A stretch of DNA of 64,000 nucleotides from an uncultured Gammaproteobacteria bacterium. Its GTDB lineage: Bacteria > Pseudomonadota > Gammaproteobacteria > Coxiellales > Coxiellaceae. Position numbers and translations under genes: made by a program. The stretch's first letter is position 1. Each line of letters opens with the position of its first letter. The stretch covers positions 25,676 through 89,675 of the forward strand of contig CACHNP010000003.1 of assembly GCA_902581285.1 (NCBI GenBank), given 5' to 3'. Below are positions 1-9,554 of this stretch, piece by piece. The notes under the pieces are model-generated. The model had not been told where the DNA came from and searched no databases. It worked only from the letters and a program-made list of their open reading frames with translations.

Positions 1-22
1 TTGGGATGATAGCGTGTTCATG

Positions 23-523
23 CTATGCCTCTTGTTCCATTTCTGCGTTGGTGTTAATTAAGTCTTGTTTTTTCGCTAGTCGCATATCAAGCAGCTGGTT
101 CTCCAGTGTTGGATTATGCAGTGCGAGGATTTGTGCTGCTAGGATAGCAGCGTTGTGTGCGCCGGGTTTACCAATAGCGGTGGTGGCTACGGGGATACCA
201 CCAGGCATTTGTACTGTTGAGAGCAAGGAATCCAAGCCGCCGAGTGAACCCGCATCCAATGGCACACCAATCACCGGCTTGATGGTGTGTGCCGCAATGG
301 TTCCCGCTAAATGAGCGGCGAGGCCCGCGGCTGCAATGAATACCTGTGCGCCACGTTGAGCGGCGTCTTCGACGTATTGTTTTGTCAGCATTGGAGTGCG
401 GTGAGCTGACAATATCTTCACTTCGTGCGTGATGTTGAGTCGTTTAAAAACGTCGATGGTGGCTTGTAGAACCGGTAAGTCATTTTTAGATCCCATGAGG
501 ATGGCGACAAATGGCGTGGTCAT
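23..523 (-). CDS. purE: N5-carboxyaminoimidazole ribonucleotide mutase
   Basis: PurE class I moves the carboxyl group of N5-CAIR to carbon 4, giving CAIR in cytosolic de novo purine synthesis. The 166-residue product has the usual family length. Visible landmarks are the phosphate-binding loop GSKND (residues 11-15, where most relatives have GSxSD), the catalytic-histidine motif SAHRTP (39-44), AGLAAHLAG (66-74) and the LDSLLSTVQMPGGIP stretch near 97-111. The start is supported by AAGGA about 7 nt upstream on the minus strand. The partner purK is often adjacent; it is not inside the window and could lie just beyond position 1. Identification is firm. Confidence 0.95.
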   Translation of the reverse strand: MTTPFVAILMGSKNDLPVLQATIDVFKRLNITHEVKILSAHRTPMLTKQYVEDAAQRGAQVFIAAAGLAAHLAGTIAAHTIKPVIGVPLDAGSLGGLDSLLSTVQMPGGIPVATTAIGKPGAHNAAILAAQILALHNPTLENQLLDMRLAKKQDLINTNAEMEQEA

Positions 524-688
524 GTTGGTGTCCTTAGTTTGTGTTTGAGATGAAGTGAGTGTTAAGCAGCATTGTTTACTGCAGCCAGGTTGATATTATG
601 CGTAAATTTTTTGCCGAGAGCAAATGGTTGGGGCTTGAATCTGGTTTCGTCTTTAAGTGATAATGTGTTTGTTTTCTCAGGAGGGAGT

Positions 689-1294
689 ATGTTAACTAAA
701 ATTGATCAATATTTAGTGCTTTTACGGTCTGTTTTTATGAGTCATTTGCCTTTTTTTATGCATTGGATTGCAGTTATGTGGCTGATATTTATAGTTAACA
801 CCCTTTTTTTTCAAGGCCGGCTCAACGTTCTTGGTATTTACCCTCGTCACCCCATCGGCTTAATCGGCATTCTTTGTTCTCCTTTTTTACATGGGGGCTT
901 TAGTCATTTGTTACTAAACAGTGCGATGCTTTTTATTTTAGGCAGTTTTGTGATGATGCTCGATCCCAGTCAGTTTTATATTATCAGTGCGATTATTCTC
1001 ATTATTGGAGGTGGGTTGACGTGGGAGTTTGGGCGTCCGTATTTACATATTGGTGCCAGTGGTCTGATTATGGGGTACTGGGGATTTTTAATGATTAATG
1101 TGTTCGTTCAGCCCACGTTGTTGGCAGTGGTGGTGGTGGCAGTGTGCTTGTATTATTTTGGCGCCATGTTTCTTAATTTATTTCCGCAGGATGAGCAAAC
1201 CTCTTGGGAAGGGCACCTGTTCGGGTTTTTCGGTGGTGTCGCAGCCGTATTTTTGGCGCCCATGTTGCAGTCGTTGTTTGTGAAGGTGTCTTAA
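689..1294 (+). CDS. Rhomboid-family intramembrane serine protease
   Basis: Predicted rhomboid protease that cleaves transmembrane substrates within the inner membrane. The ATG at 689 is chosen because a strong AGGAGGGA lies at 679-686; the reading frame is open further upstream but has no such site. The 201-residue product is mostly hydrophobic, with about six membrane segments. Family landmarks are HGGFSH (68-73), the GASG motif with nucleophile Ser124, and the catalytic histidine in EGH (His176). It is close to the minimal six-helix rhomboid core, with no extra domain. It diverges from purE and has no operon partner. The substrate is unknown. Confidence 0.85.
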   Translation: MLTKIDQYLVLLRSVFMSHLPFFMHWIAVMWLIFIVNTLFFQGRLNVLGIYPRHPIGLIGILCSPFLHGGFSHLLLNSAMLFILGSFVMMLDPSQFYIISAIILIIGGGLTWEFGRPYLHIGASGLIMGYWGFLMINVFVQPTLLAVVVVAVCLYYFGAMFLNLFPQDEQTSWEGHLFGFFGGVAAVFLAPMLQSLFVKVS

Positions 1295-1440
1295 TCCTCA
1301 GCTAAAAAAGTTACGCCACTGTTATTCCTTATGGTATGCATACTCTTAGTAATCATTATTTAATGTGAAAAAAAAATCTTTTTTCATTTCACTCTCATTG
1401 CGATATGGTGAATACATGGGGACAATATAAGGAGGTGCTG

Positions 1441-2742
1441 ATGGATTCCAGTTTAGCAAAACGGTGTTTGAATCGTTTGTATAAAGATGGTCTTGATGTG
1501 CGCGGGCACGTATACGATCCGGTTTATCGACCCTTGGGGTATGCACAAGCCACTGGAATTGCGTTACTGATTCCAGTTTTGCTGGTCGTGTTGATTCCGT
1601 TAACAGAAAATGCCAGGGTTTATTTTGTGTATCAAAAAATGGATGATACCGTGGCCAATGAGTATGGCGCTAAAGGTATTGGGTTAACCATATTGAATTT
1701 TGCAGTGTGGCTTGTGACCAGTGTTGCTGTGGGCTGTGTTGTTGGAAAGAAAATAGGAGCGAGTGTGTGGGCAGTAAAGTGTTTGGCGAGTACGCGTTGT
1801 CGCTCAAGTCACACAATGGATCAAGCGCTAACAGAATCAAACTTAAATAAAGTTATGCATAACTGGCATGCCGCAACAGAACAATCATTTGATCTTATTC
1901 AAGTGATGGCTGACCCTCAGGTGATGCATGCATTATGCCAATGGATACAGCAGGTGTGTGTTTTTTTTAGTAGGAAAAGACAACGGGATAAGCGGCGCGG
2001 GAAAGTTTTATCTGCAGAGTCGTGGTGGGCAGCAAAAAAACGATTTTATAACACATTTGATGTTGGCGTGTTGTTGAATCGATTGACTGATTATCAGTTC
2101 ACTCTTAAAGCGCATGTGTGTCAGGTGGACTCTTTTTTACAACAGTATCATCGAGATATTTTACCATTAGTCGAATGTCACGAGCCAGATGTAACTGCGG
2201 TGAAGTCCGAGTGTGGGCGTTGGTTATCAGATGTGATGGCGTATTTTGAGAAAAGTGTGTCTATTCGTCATCAAAAACGCGGTATGCAAAGTATTTATAA
2301 GGATAAGGCATATTTAAACAAGCAATTCACCGAGATGTTGAGCCCAAGTGTGGGTCGAGACGAGTTGGCAACTTTGATGCATCGCTGTTGTGTCCGAGTA
2401 AAGGCTGTGAAACGCCGAATTCAACAACATCAGGTGGAGTTGCCTATTATTCCTCAGCAGTTAGAAAGCCTGCTATCCAGTCGTCGAGCAGAACGATACC
2501 TGCAGCTGAGTGAACGACAGTGGTCTCGATACTTTGATAACGTAAAGCGGCTTCAATCGGAATTGCCATGTGATGAAAGGCCGTTATTTTTAACTCGCCT
2601 TCGACGCAATATTTCACACAGTTTTTTGACGCTGAGTGAACAACCAGAAGTGATCGATGTGAGTCATGTTGAGCTTGATCTGGAAGTGGGTACGCCGCGC
2701 TCAATGAGTCGAAAAAGATTAATTGGTCGTAACACTATTTAG
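1441..2742 (+). CDS. Orphan protein with two N-terminal membrane segments
   Basis: I do not recognise this family. The ATG at 1441 is chosen over an upstream ATG at 1405 because AAGGAGG (1429-1435) sits just before it. The 433-residue product has two hydrophobic segments (about 38-56 and 80-104), then a soluble, positively charged and probably helical region rich in Arg, Lys, His and Gln. A hairpin membrane anchor with a cytosolic or host-facing helical domain would fit. Its 3' end (about 2385-2742) exists as a second, decayed copy at 7946-8303, with 177 identical bases within it. An effector role is only inference from the lack of known domains and the neighbourhood. Confidence 0.6.
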   Translation: MDSSLAKRCLNRLYKDGLDVRGHVYDPVYRPLGYAQATGIALLIPVLLVVLIPLTENARVYFVYQKMDDTVANEYGAKGIGLTILNFAVWLVTSVAVGCVVGKKIGASVWAVKCLASTRCRSSHTMDQALTESNLNKVMHNWHAATEQSFDLIQVMADPQVMHALCQWIQQVCVFFSRKRQRDKRRGKVLSAESWWAAKKRFYNTFDVGVLLNRLTDYQFTLKAHVCQVDSFLQQYHRDILPLVECHEPDVTAVKSECGRWLSDVMAYFEKSVSIRHQKRGMQSIYKDKAYLNKQFTEMLSPSVGRDELATLMHRCCVRVKAVKRRIQQHQVELPIIPQQLESLLSSRRAERYLQLSERQWSRYFDNVKRLQSELPCDERPLFLTRLRRNISHSFLTLSEQPEVIDVSHVELDLEVGTPRSMSRKRLIGRNTI

Positions 2743-3194
2743 TTGAAGTTTTATTAGCAGTCTGCAAATTACCGATAGTGTATTATTTTCTTATACTATG
2801 CCATGGATCATGGATTTGTGGTTTTAATTCAGATTTTATTCTGAGGTTTATTAGTCTCAGCGTGTAACGAGACACGACGGCTATCTATGATTATTTTCCT
2901 GTTTAACGTTTGTTGTGTTTCTAAAATACGTGTGCATGGATGATGGTTGCTTCACTAAAATTTTGGTGCTTTTCACAACGTTTTTTTGGGAGACATGATT
3001 ACATGCTCCCTTGTGGTGAGGCTTGGTTGATTTAATTAGCTGCGCGTATTTATCATCACCCCTATTTTCTGTGATTGAATCTGTTTATTGATACCATAGA
3101 TAGTAACGATTAGCGATTTTCTAGTGTGTGCGATAAAGTTATTATGAATGAAAACAGGGTGGAAATAAATCAATTGGAATGGATAATTGTTTAG
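2743..3194. other. Intergenic region without a recognisable gene
   Basis: AT-rich spacer between two orphan genes. It contains one imperfect hairpin near 2989-3026 (GGGAG ... CTCCC around a CATG/CATG inner stem) without a following T-run, so it is not a convincing terminator. I see no coding frame of note, tRNA or known repeat. Confidence 0.5.
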
Positions 3195-3233
3195 TTAAAA
3201 ATAAATTAAGTTTTTAAATAATTTTTATATAAT
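3195..3233 (+). promoter_or_regulatory. Candidate promoter with PmrA-like direct repeat
   Basis: Two TTAA half-sites (3195-3198 and 3206-3209) stand 11 bp apart, the geometry of the PmrA box known from Legionella and Coxiella effector promoters. A perfect TATAAT (3228-3233) follows after 18 bp, so the second half-site would occupy the -35 region. The start codon of the large downstream gene is about 100 nt further on. The repeat and the -10 are seen directly; regulation by a PmrA orthologue is inference. Confidence 0.4.
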
Positions 3234-3331
3234 GTTTCCATTTGTTCAACTCAGTTATGCTGGCTTTTGTCCTAGACTCAATCTGGTTAGTTCGTTAAGC
3301 TGGTTTAGAAAATAAATAAGAGAGGTTTGTT

Positions 3332-6300
3332 ATGAGGTCAGATATTAATACGGTGCCAAATATTGCGAGTAACTTGAAAGAAATACCAGCGTTAGATGCA
3401 ACGCAAGTAAGCTCAGTTAAAAGTGACAGAGCAGTCGGTTTCAACGTCGGGGTCGATAAATACAATCCGACATTATCAGATCGTGGAGTCAGTTTTGAAC
3501 TGGTCTGTGAAGCATTAAAACTTAACTCTAGTGACGGGGTAGAGGGATGTCCTAGCGGTACTGTACATTGGCTGAACTATTTTTATTCTCTTTGTTATGG
3601 TCAGTATAACTTTAATCGAGGTAAATATGGCATCTATCCTAAACATATGTATGCGTTGGCATGCCTTCATGCAGACGATTTGGTACCTGATGCAAAGTTT
3701 AACTTGATGAAGGAGTCTGCTATGGTGTTGGCTCATATTTTGGGTTCAGGGTGTTGCGAGCTAACTCAGGAGCAATGGGGCGATATAGTCGATTGTAAGA
3801 GTTTTTCGGATGTTTTTTTAGATAATATCCAGGTTCGGGAGCGTATTAAGAGGTGTTATACAAGATTAGGAGGAGTTACAAAGATTCACCTTGAAAGTTT
3901 AGACTGTATTAACTATGAGGATATGCTATTCCAAAAAACAGATTTACCTAAGCTTTTGTCTAGTGATTCATTTCAAAAATCATTTAGTCAGTTGTCTGAA
4001 AAAAACCAAACTAACTTACGTTCGGCAATGAAGCTGAAAGCAATGGAAGATGCTGCTTTTTTTTATCGTTTTGTTCAGTGCTATCAATTAGAGGCTGGTG
4101 AATATGATGAGTTAGCGTTCACTTTAGCAAAAAAAATCCTAAGCGAAGAGAACAGGAAAGAAAAACTGCAGTTGCCGGACGGTGCCGGCGACTTTACAGT
4201 TGGCGTGATGCTGTGTGATGTGAAAAGAGAGGTGATGAGTGAGTTTTTTCGGTTCTTGAATAGTTTGGCGCCGTCTAATCGAATTTCGGTGCTGGCTTCC
4301 ACCATTTTTAAAAGTAGTAATCAATCTGCCAGTAATCTTGTTACTAATATAATTCGTAACGAGCAGTTTAAAGCTGATGATTTATCTCTGGATGATGTAA
4401 TGGCACTGTTTAAAACATTGGATTGTAATGGAACTCCTATCTACGATCGAACTCAATCTAAAGAAACATTTAATGTAGACTTTAATAATGCTGGTCTTAA
4501 AAAAGATATTGATAGCATCTTAAAGACAGTGTATATGAGTATTATTCGCGAATACAGTAAGGTTTTTTATCTAATTCAAAAAAAAGGTAGTGCGGAAGCT
4601 GATCTGCTAGTGGAGTTGCTAGTTCATAGCGATGTTTTTAAACGTATTTATAATGCTTGTTGCTCTGTTAAGGAATATGATCAGGAGAAAAGAAAGCCGG
4701 ATAGTAGGAGTCATCGGTATTTCAATACTACGGACGACTTCACCTTTGATAGCGATGCAAATGAAACTAAAGTTGATAACATAGAACTCCAGCCCGTATC
4801 TTCTGCTCAGTTGCATGCGTTAGGGGTGGAGTTGATGAAACGTGGTCAATTAGTGAAAGCAGTCAAAATTCTTTTAGTAGCGTTGTCTCAATTAGATAGT
4901 AGTCTTACTAGTAAAAGACTCTCGATACTTAAAAACTTGGTTTCTTTGGCAGGTGAAAAACATGAATATAGACTTTTAGTGGATTATTTTCCGACTATTG
5001 AGCATCAAGTTAATGTTTTCATTACGACCGAGTTGCACAAGCCAGAGATCGAAAGAAGTCGTGGGCCTCAATGGGCCGATGATTTAATGGTCATGCTTAA
5101 TCTTAGCATAGAATGTCATCGGTTTTGTTCAGATGATCAATATAAACCAAGTTATGACCTATTAACCGAGCTTAGGCAGGTGTCAATGACCCTGTCAGAC
5201 TTGGACGACCTGTATTCTGAACAGCGCAGGAAGCTTGCGTCTGCTTGGAAAAGTATAAGTCAACTACGTCAACCAGGTTCAACTGCTTGGGTAACCGATC
5301 TGATGTGGGCACACAAGGTGTCTTTAGATGCAGGAAAAAGCATAGGGTTGGGCAGCATCCTGAGTAAGAATTACTATAATCAAGCAATGAATCATGCTAA
5401 TGATGGCCGTATGGGTATGAATCAAATGAGGGTAATCCAAAAAGTCATTTGTTTGCGGCTGTTAATATCATTTGGGAGTGACCCTAAAGTATCCGGGGAA
5501 CTCGGCCCGGATAAAATTGAAGCACTCGATGAGTGTTTTAGGTTTGTGTCTATTGACTCTTCAGGTGTGGAAGTCGGGAAGGTGGCTGTTAATCAAGCTA
5601 GAGATTGGCTCTTAGGTCATTTGAGGGAATACCACACTCTTAATAAACCTCAAACCATCACAGAGCAAGCTCGTAATAAAAATATCGAGCTTTATGATTT
5701 TTTTGAGGATATGATCAGGCCAAATGAGGTTGGGTATGAGTTTATAGATTATTTAGGTAATTATGCTATTCATGCTGCAGACCAGATAAGTGACTACAAT
5801 AGTGCTGATATTAATAAGTTGTATGTGCGCGCGGAAAAAGACGGTGGAATGTGTCGGGAGCTCATGGAAAAAGTTTTTGGTCAGAATAAAGATGTCAGTT
5901 TAAATCTTGATGAGTCTGCGGTACGCAGGTATTTGCGTTTGATGAAAAAACATGATGATGTTAACATGTTTAAGCTTGTGTTGTCTCGGTTGCATGACGA
6001 GGTTGATAAGATCATACTGCTTGGTGATAGGTTTCTAAATCCAGGAATAAAAGAAATTGAGCTTCTAGCCTCTGGCTTTCACTTGGTTAGTTTTGGTTTT
6101 CAGTTATCCAGAGACGCTATTGATAGTTTTACTGTTTCAAAAGATGATAATACCAAGACAAAAATGGTTATTCTCATGGAAAAATTGGGGCAAGCAAGTG
6201 AATTCCTATTTCAGAATATGAGCCCGGGAAGGGTTGATTTCAATAGTAAAAAAACAATAAGGATGTTGTATCAGTGTTGGGCTAAGATTAACGAATGGAG

Positions 6301-6646
6301 TCTTGGGAAAATAATTTCTGTCAGTTATCCTCATCAATTACGAATAAAACGAACCCTTATTCATTGTCAACGTTTGCTTGGCAATACTAACATGGAATCC
6401 ATGTATAACAGTTTGCTTGGAGGTCATCATTACGTAACTGGTCGTTACGCAAGTGAGCGTAATGCGGAAGCTCATGAACTTGTCTATACGCGACTTGCTG
6501 TTTTTTGTTCTTTGTTCGCATCTGATAATCAACATGTATCAAGCTCGCTTAGCTTAAGTAATAGGATACGGCAATGCTTTACGGGCGTGTACTATGAGTC
6601 TGATAATGCCTTTAGTAAGTTCTTTCAGCGAGATCGAGTCCCTTAG
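3332..6646 (+). CDS. Very large helical orphan protein, main part
   Basis: Unrecognised 1104-residue protein with no clear signal peptide or membrane segment and a strongly helical, leucine- and charge-rich composition. Some stretches (around 490-620) have TPR/HEAT-like helix-pair character, but I cannot assign a family. AGAGAGG at 3319-3325 supports the start. The frame ends at TAG 6644, but another frame is open from 6619 and continues for about 290 codons with the same style of sequence, so this is probably the N-terminal four fifths of one protein of about 1390 residues broken by a frameshift. The gene lies between the 433-aa orphan and a decayed copy of that orphan's end, and has a PmrA-like repeat in its promoter. 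An effector role is plausible, not shown. Confidence 0.6.
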   Translation: MRSDINTVPNIASNLKEIPALDATQVSSVKSDRAVGFNVGVDKYNPTLSDRGVSFELVCEALKLNSSDGVEGCPSGTVHWLNYFYSLCYGQYNFNRGKYGIYPKHMYALACLHADDLVPDAKFNLMKESAMVLAHILGSGCCELTQEQWGDIVDCKSFSDVFLDNIQVRERIKRCYTRLGGVTKIHLESLDCINYEDMLFQKTDLPKLLSSDSFQKSFSQLSEKNQTNLRSAMKLKAMEDAAFFYRFVQCYQLEAGEYDELAFTLAKKILSEENRKEKLQLPDGAGDFTVGVMLCDVKREVMSEFFRFLNSLAPSNRISVLASTIFKSSNQSASNLVTNIIRNEQFKADDLSLDDVMALFKTLDCNGTPIYDRTQSKETFNVDFNNAGLKKDIDSILKTVYMSIIREYSKVFYLIQKKGSAEADLLVELLVHSDVFKRIYNACCSVKEYDQEKRKPDSRSHRYFNTTDDFTFDSDANETKVDNIELQPVSSAQLHALGVELMKRGQLVKAVKILLVALSQLDSSLTSKRLSILKNLVSLAGEKHEYRLLVDYFPTIEHQVNVFITTELHKPEIERSRGPQWADDLMVMLNLSIECHRFCSDDQYKPSYDLLTELRQVSMTLSDLDDLYSEQRRKLASAWKSISQLRQPGSTAWVTDLMWAHKVSLDAGKSIGLGSILSKNYYNQAMNHANDGRMGMNQMRVIQKVICLRLLISFGSDPKVSGELGPDKIEALDECFRFVSIDSSGVEVGKVAVNQARDWLLGHLREYHTLNKPQTITEQARNKNIELYDFFEDMIRPNEVGYEFIDYLGNYAIHAADQISDYNSADINKLYVRAEKDGGMCRELMEKVFGQNKDVSLNLDESAVRRYLRLMKKHDDVNMFKLVLSRLHDEVDKIILLGDRFLNPGIKEIELLASGFHLVSFGFQLSRDAIDSFTVSKDDNTKTKMVILMEKLGQASEFLFQNMSPGRVDFNSKKTIRMLYQCWAKINEWSLGKIISVSYPHQLRIKRTLIHCQRLLGNTNMESMYNSLLGGHHYVTGRYASERNAEAHELVYTRLAVFCSLFASDNQHVSSSLSLSNRIRQCFTGVYYESDNAFSKFFQRDRVP

Positions 6647-6675
6647 TTATTACGGATGAGGCAATTTTCACGTTA

Positions 6676-7509
6676 GTGGAACATCTTTTTGGTCATGCAG
6701 AAAGCTATCACACATTATACTATAGTCAGATGATTGATAATGAAGAGGACAGTGCTGCAATTCCTATGTTATACCGACATTTGATTGCGGCTAGGTTGGA
6801 TATTTGTCGAACTTCAAGAAAACGTCAGGTGATCAATATGAAGCGAATTCTATTTGATAGTAGGCGCCACTTGTCTATTGACGGTATTGAAATGGTTTTG
6901 GAGCAATGGTTGGGGTCTTTTGGGATGTTTTCTCAAAGTAAATTGGCTGCCTGTATCAAAAAAGAGCTCTTTAGTCTGAGGCAATATAGCCTTGTTCAGG
7001 TGGGACTGACTCATTCATCCGCCATGCTCAGTGATGCAGTGGCAGTTCGCGTTGATAAAAAGCCAGCTGAGTTTCCAGGCGCAAGCGCTCCTCCACTTAG
7101 TCAAGTGGTTACAGCTCAGGCCTTGTCGGGGATGAACGAGCAGATCAAAAAACCTTCTTCTTCCTCAACTCACTATCCTCAAGATAGAACACAGGATGAC
7201 ATGTCACGTGATCTTGGGGCCAAGAAAGAGATTAATAATGACAAGTCTAGTGAGTTTTTAGGTACGGGCTCGATGTATGGAATGATGGTGAGTAGTGGGG
7301 GACATCGCTCTTCAATGCTCCAGCAGGATGTGAAACGCTCAACTTATGAGACAGGAAACACGATTGATGATAAGCAAAGGCAAAAGTTAAACCGGGGCTT
7401 GGCTGAGAAAACAGTGATGGCTTTTGAAACTGAACAACCAGTTTCGACATTGAAGTCTAGTGAAAAGACAACGTCAAAAGCTTATAATGGGAGTGGTTTC
7501 AGGTATTAA
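6676..7509 (+). CDS. C-terminal part of the large orphan, displaced frame
   Basis: Unrecognised 277-residue reading frame. The only start in a suitable place is GTG 6676, which lacks a well-placed ribosome binding site (GATGAGG ends about 13 nt before it). The frame is open back to 6619, overlapping the end of the upstream frame, which argues for a frameshifted continuation, not an independent gene. Residues 1 to about 120 are helical and resemble the end of the upstream protein in style. From about 130 onward the sequence is Ser/Thr/Gln/Lys-rich and probably disordered, ending in a tail with a Glu/Thr/Ser-rich stretch. Such tails occur in type IV effectors, but that is speculation here. Confidence 0.5.
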   Translation: MEHLFGHAESYHTLYYSQMIDNEEDSAAIPMLYRHLIAARLDICRTSRKRQVINMKRILFDSRRHLSIDGIEMVLEQWLGSFGMFSQSKLAACIKKELFSLRQYSLVQVGLTHSSAMLSDAVAVRVDKKPAEFPGASAPPLSQVVTAQALSGMNEQIKKPSSSSTHYPQDRTQDDMSRDLGAKKEINNDKSSEFLGTGSMYGMMVSSGGHRSSMLQQDVKRSTYETGNTIDDKQRQKLNRGLAEKTVMAFETEQPVSTLKSSEKTTSKAYNGSGFRY

Positions 7510-7945
7510 TTAGTTGAAAATGGAAAATGCAATGGAGCAATCGGACTAATTGGGTTATTTAGTTACTGAATTTTCACTAAATTATGTTGGTGCGGTTGTC
7601 TGTATTGCGTTTTTGGACCGCTTTTGATTATCATGACTGCCTTTTGAGATGCGCCACTTGAAAAGAGCAAGCAGAGGCTCTGCTCTGTTAAAAGCCCATG
7701 CGGTAGTTTCGGGTGTTTATGGGGCAATAGCAGACTCTTGTATGTGCTAAATTTCCCCTCTTAATTTAACTGAACTTGAGTATTCAACCGGTCATTCGTT
7801 TCCTCTACCTTTGCTGTTTTGTTTACTTTAACTTTCTATGCGGTTTTTATATTGCCTCGTGGCTGTCTGGTTCGGTTCGAACTCCCACAGAGTCAGGATA
7901 CGGCATGTTGTGTTAACGTTTGGTTGTTTTGTATTTGAGGTCGAC
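7510..7945. other. Degenerate intergenic region
   Basis: No credible gene is visible. The stretch includes a short near-perfect hairpin around 7663-7687 (AGCAGAG / CTCTGCT). It runs directly into the decayed copy of the 433-aa orphan, so part of it may be older debris of the same duplication, although I could not align it by eye. Confidence 0.4.
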
Positions 7946-8303
7946 GGTGTTGTGCCAAGTAAACACTGTGATACACCGAATTCAGCATCGCCAGGTGGAA
8001 TTACCTTCATTTCTTCAGCAGTTAGAAAGCCTGCTATCCAGTGGTTGATCAGAACAGTATTTGCAGCCGAGTGAACGATAGTGGTCTCGATACTATGACA
8101 ACGTAAAGCGGCTTCAATCGGAATTGCCATGTGATGAAAGGCCGTTATTTTTAACTCGCCTTCGACGCAATATTTCACACAGTTTTTTGACGCTGAGTGA
8201 ACAACCAGAAGTGATCGATGTGAGTCATGTTGAGCTTGATCTGGAAGTGGGTACGCCGCGCTCAATGAGTCGAAAACGATTAATTGGTCTAAATACAATA
8301 TAG
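7946..8303 (+). pseudogene. Decayed 3'-end copy of the 433-aa orphan gene
   Basis: This segment aligns without gaps (offset 5561 bp) to 2401-2742, the end of the 433-aa orphan, and the similarity can be followed back to about 2385. Bases 8100-8276 are identical to 2539-2715 (177 bp). The earlier part is diverged and carries in-frame TGA (at the position of codon SS-R) and TAG stops, so it cannot encode the full domain. The last three codons before the stop still encode Asn-Thr-Ile, but with different synonymous codons in each copy. That suggests an old paralogue whose middle was recently homogenised. No start codon or full-length gene remains. Confidence 0.85.
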
Positions 8304-8456
8304 TGTTTATTACTTGTTTTTTGTGATGCGGTTAGTCACCATCCAAAATTAGGTATTAAAAGCTAATTATTTGTAGAAGATTGCACCCTATCTATATCCT
8401 CGTTACACTGAATTTGCAGATGTATCAAAATGGTATCATGAGCTAAGGAGTACACT

Positions 8457-9554
8457 ATGCATCAAATTTTAGTGGCGGGGTCGGGTGTTATTGGGCGAAC
8501 GGTCGCTCAGTGGTTGGCCGCTTCTGGGGATTACATGGTGTACTTGGTGGATGTCAATGAGCCTTTAATATTCTCAACTCAGTTCATTCAAACGGAGCAG
8601 ATGGATGTCAGTGATCACGGGCTATTGGAACGATTTATTGAAAAACATCAGGTAACAGCAATAGTGTCTACATTACCTTATTATTTCAATATAGACCTAG
8701 CCGTTTTTTCTGAAAAAAATGGTATCCATTACTTTGATCCAACTGAAGACGTGGAAGTAACAGAAGAAATAAAAAGATTAAGCTATAACAGTCAAACTGT
8801 GTTTGTTCCTCAGTGCGGTTTGGCTCCAGGGTTTGTTGATATTCTCGCCAGTCATTATATTCAAGATTTTGATACCGTGAGACAAGTGAAATTAAGGTGT
8901 GGTGCACTTCCTCAGTATAGTGCCAGCACACTGCATTATGCTTTTACGTGGTCTCCTGATGGTGTTATAAATGAGTATATTAATCAATGTGAGGTTTTGC
9001 AAAATGGTGAGCGCACACAGGTTCGTGCCTTAGGGGGGGTCGAGACCATTGAAATTGATGGGGGTGAATATGAAGCTTTTCATACCTCGGGTGGGTTGGG
9101 AACGTTAGCTCAAACCTATCAGGATCAAGTTGAAGCGATGGATTATAAAAGTATACGTTACCCTGGTCATGCAGAAAAAATGAATTTTTTAATAAATGAT
9201 CTTAAATTGTGTGAAGATAGAGAAAACCTTCGGCACATTTTAACCAATGTTATACCCTTTACAGATCAGGATGTTGTTTTAGTCTATGTCTCGGTTAAAG
9301 GGATGATTGATTCTCGGTTACAAAAAAAGAGCTTTGCGCAGAAATACTACCCCAAGACGATTTTTGGTGTTGAATGCAGTGCGATACAACTTACGACCAC
9401 GGCTGGACTATGTGCTATTGTTGATATGGTTTTAAATGATCAGGATAGATATTCAGGCTTTATTAAACAAGAGCAATTCGATTTAGATTATTTTTTTTCG
9501 AATCGTTTTGGTAAATTTCTTTCGCCAAATGAAAATAGTGGGAGGCGCGTATGA
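8457..9554 (+). CDS. Saccharopine dehydrogenase-like oxidoreductase
   Basis: NAD(P)-dependent enzyme of the saccharopine dehydrogenase / lysine 6-dehydrogenase group, predicted to oxidise lysine or saccharopine to 2-aminoadipate semialdehyde in the cytosol. The 365-residue product begins with a Rossmann motif ([16 protein letters not shown], residues 5-20) and contains [12 protein letters not shown] near 121-132, typical of the family. AAGGAG lies 7 nt before the ATG. Its stop overlaps the start of the aldehyde dehydrogenase by 4 bp (ATGA), so the two are translationally coupled. The product of this enzyme is the expected substrate of the next. Whether saccharopine or free lysine is used cannot be told from sequence. 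Confidence 0.8.
   Translation: MHQILVAGSGVIGRTVAQWLAASGDYMVYLVDVNEPLIFSTQFIQTEQMDVSDHGLLERFIEKHQVTAIVSTLPYYFNIDLAVFSEKNGIHYFDPTEDVEVTEEIKRLSYNSQTVFVPQCGLAPGFVDILASHYIQDFDTVRQVKLRCGALPQYSASTLHYAFTWSPDGVINEYINQCEVLQNGERTQVRALGGVETIEIDGGEYEAFHTSGGLGTLAQTYQDQVEAMDYKSIRYPGHAEKMNFLINDLKLCEDRENLRHILTNVIPFTDQDVVLVYVSVKGMIDSRLQKKSFAQKYYPKTIFGVECSAIQLTTTAGLCAIVDMVLNDQDRYSGFIKQEQFDLDYFFSNRFGKFLSPNENSGRRV

Noticed and set aside
1098..1160. GTGGTGG-rich stretch in the rhomboid gene as a repeat
   Set aside because: It is a short codon run encoding valines in a membrane helix, without real repeat structure.
7866..7886. GGTTCGAACTCC resembling a tRNA T-arm
   Set aside because: The G53-C61 pair is missing, and no acceptor or anticodon stem could be assembled around it.
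7828..8298. 156-codon minus-strand open frame
   Set aside because: It is antisense to the decayed copy of the 433-aa orphan; the same antisense frame occurs opposite the intact copy, so it is a by-product.
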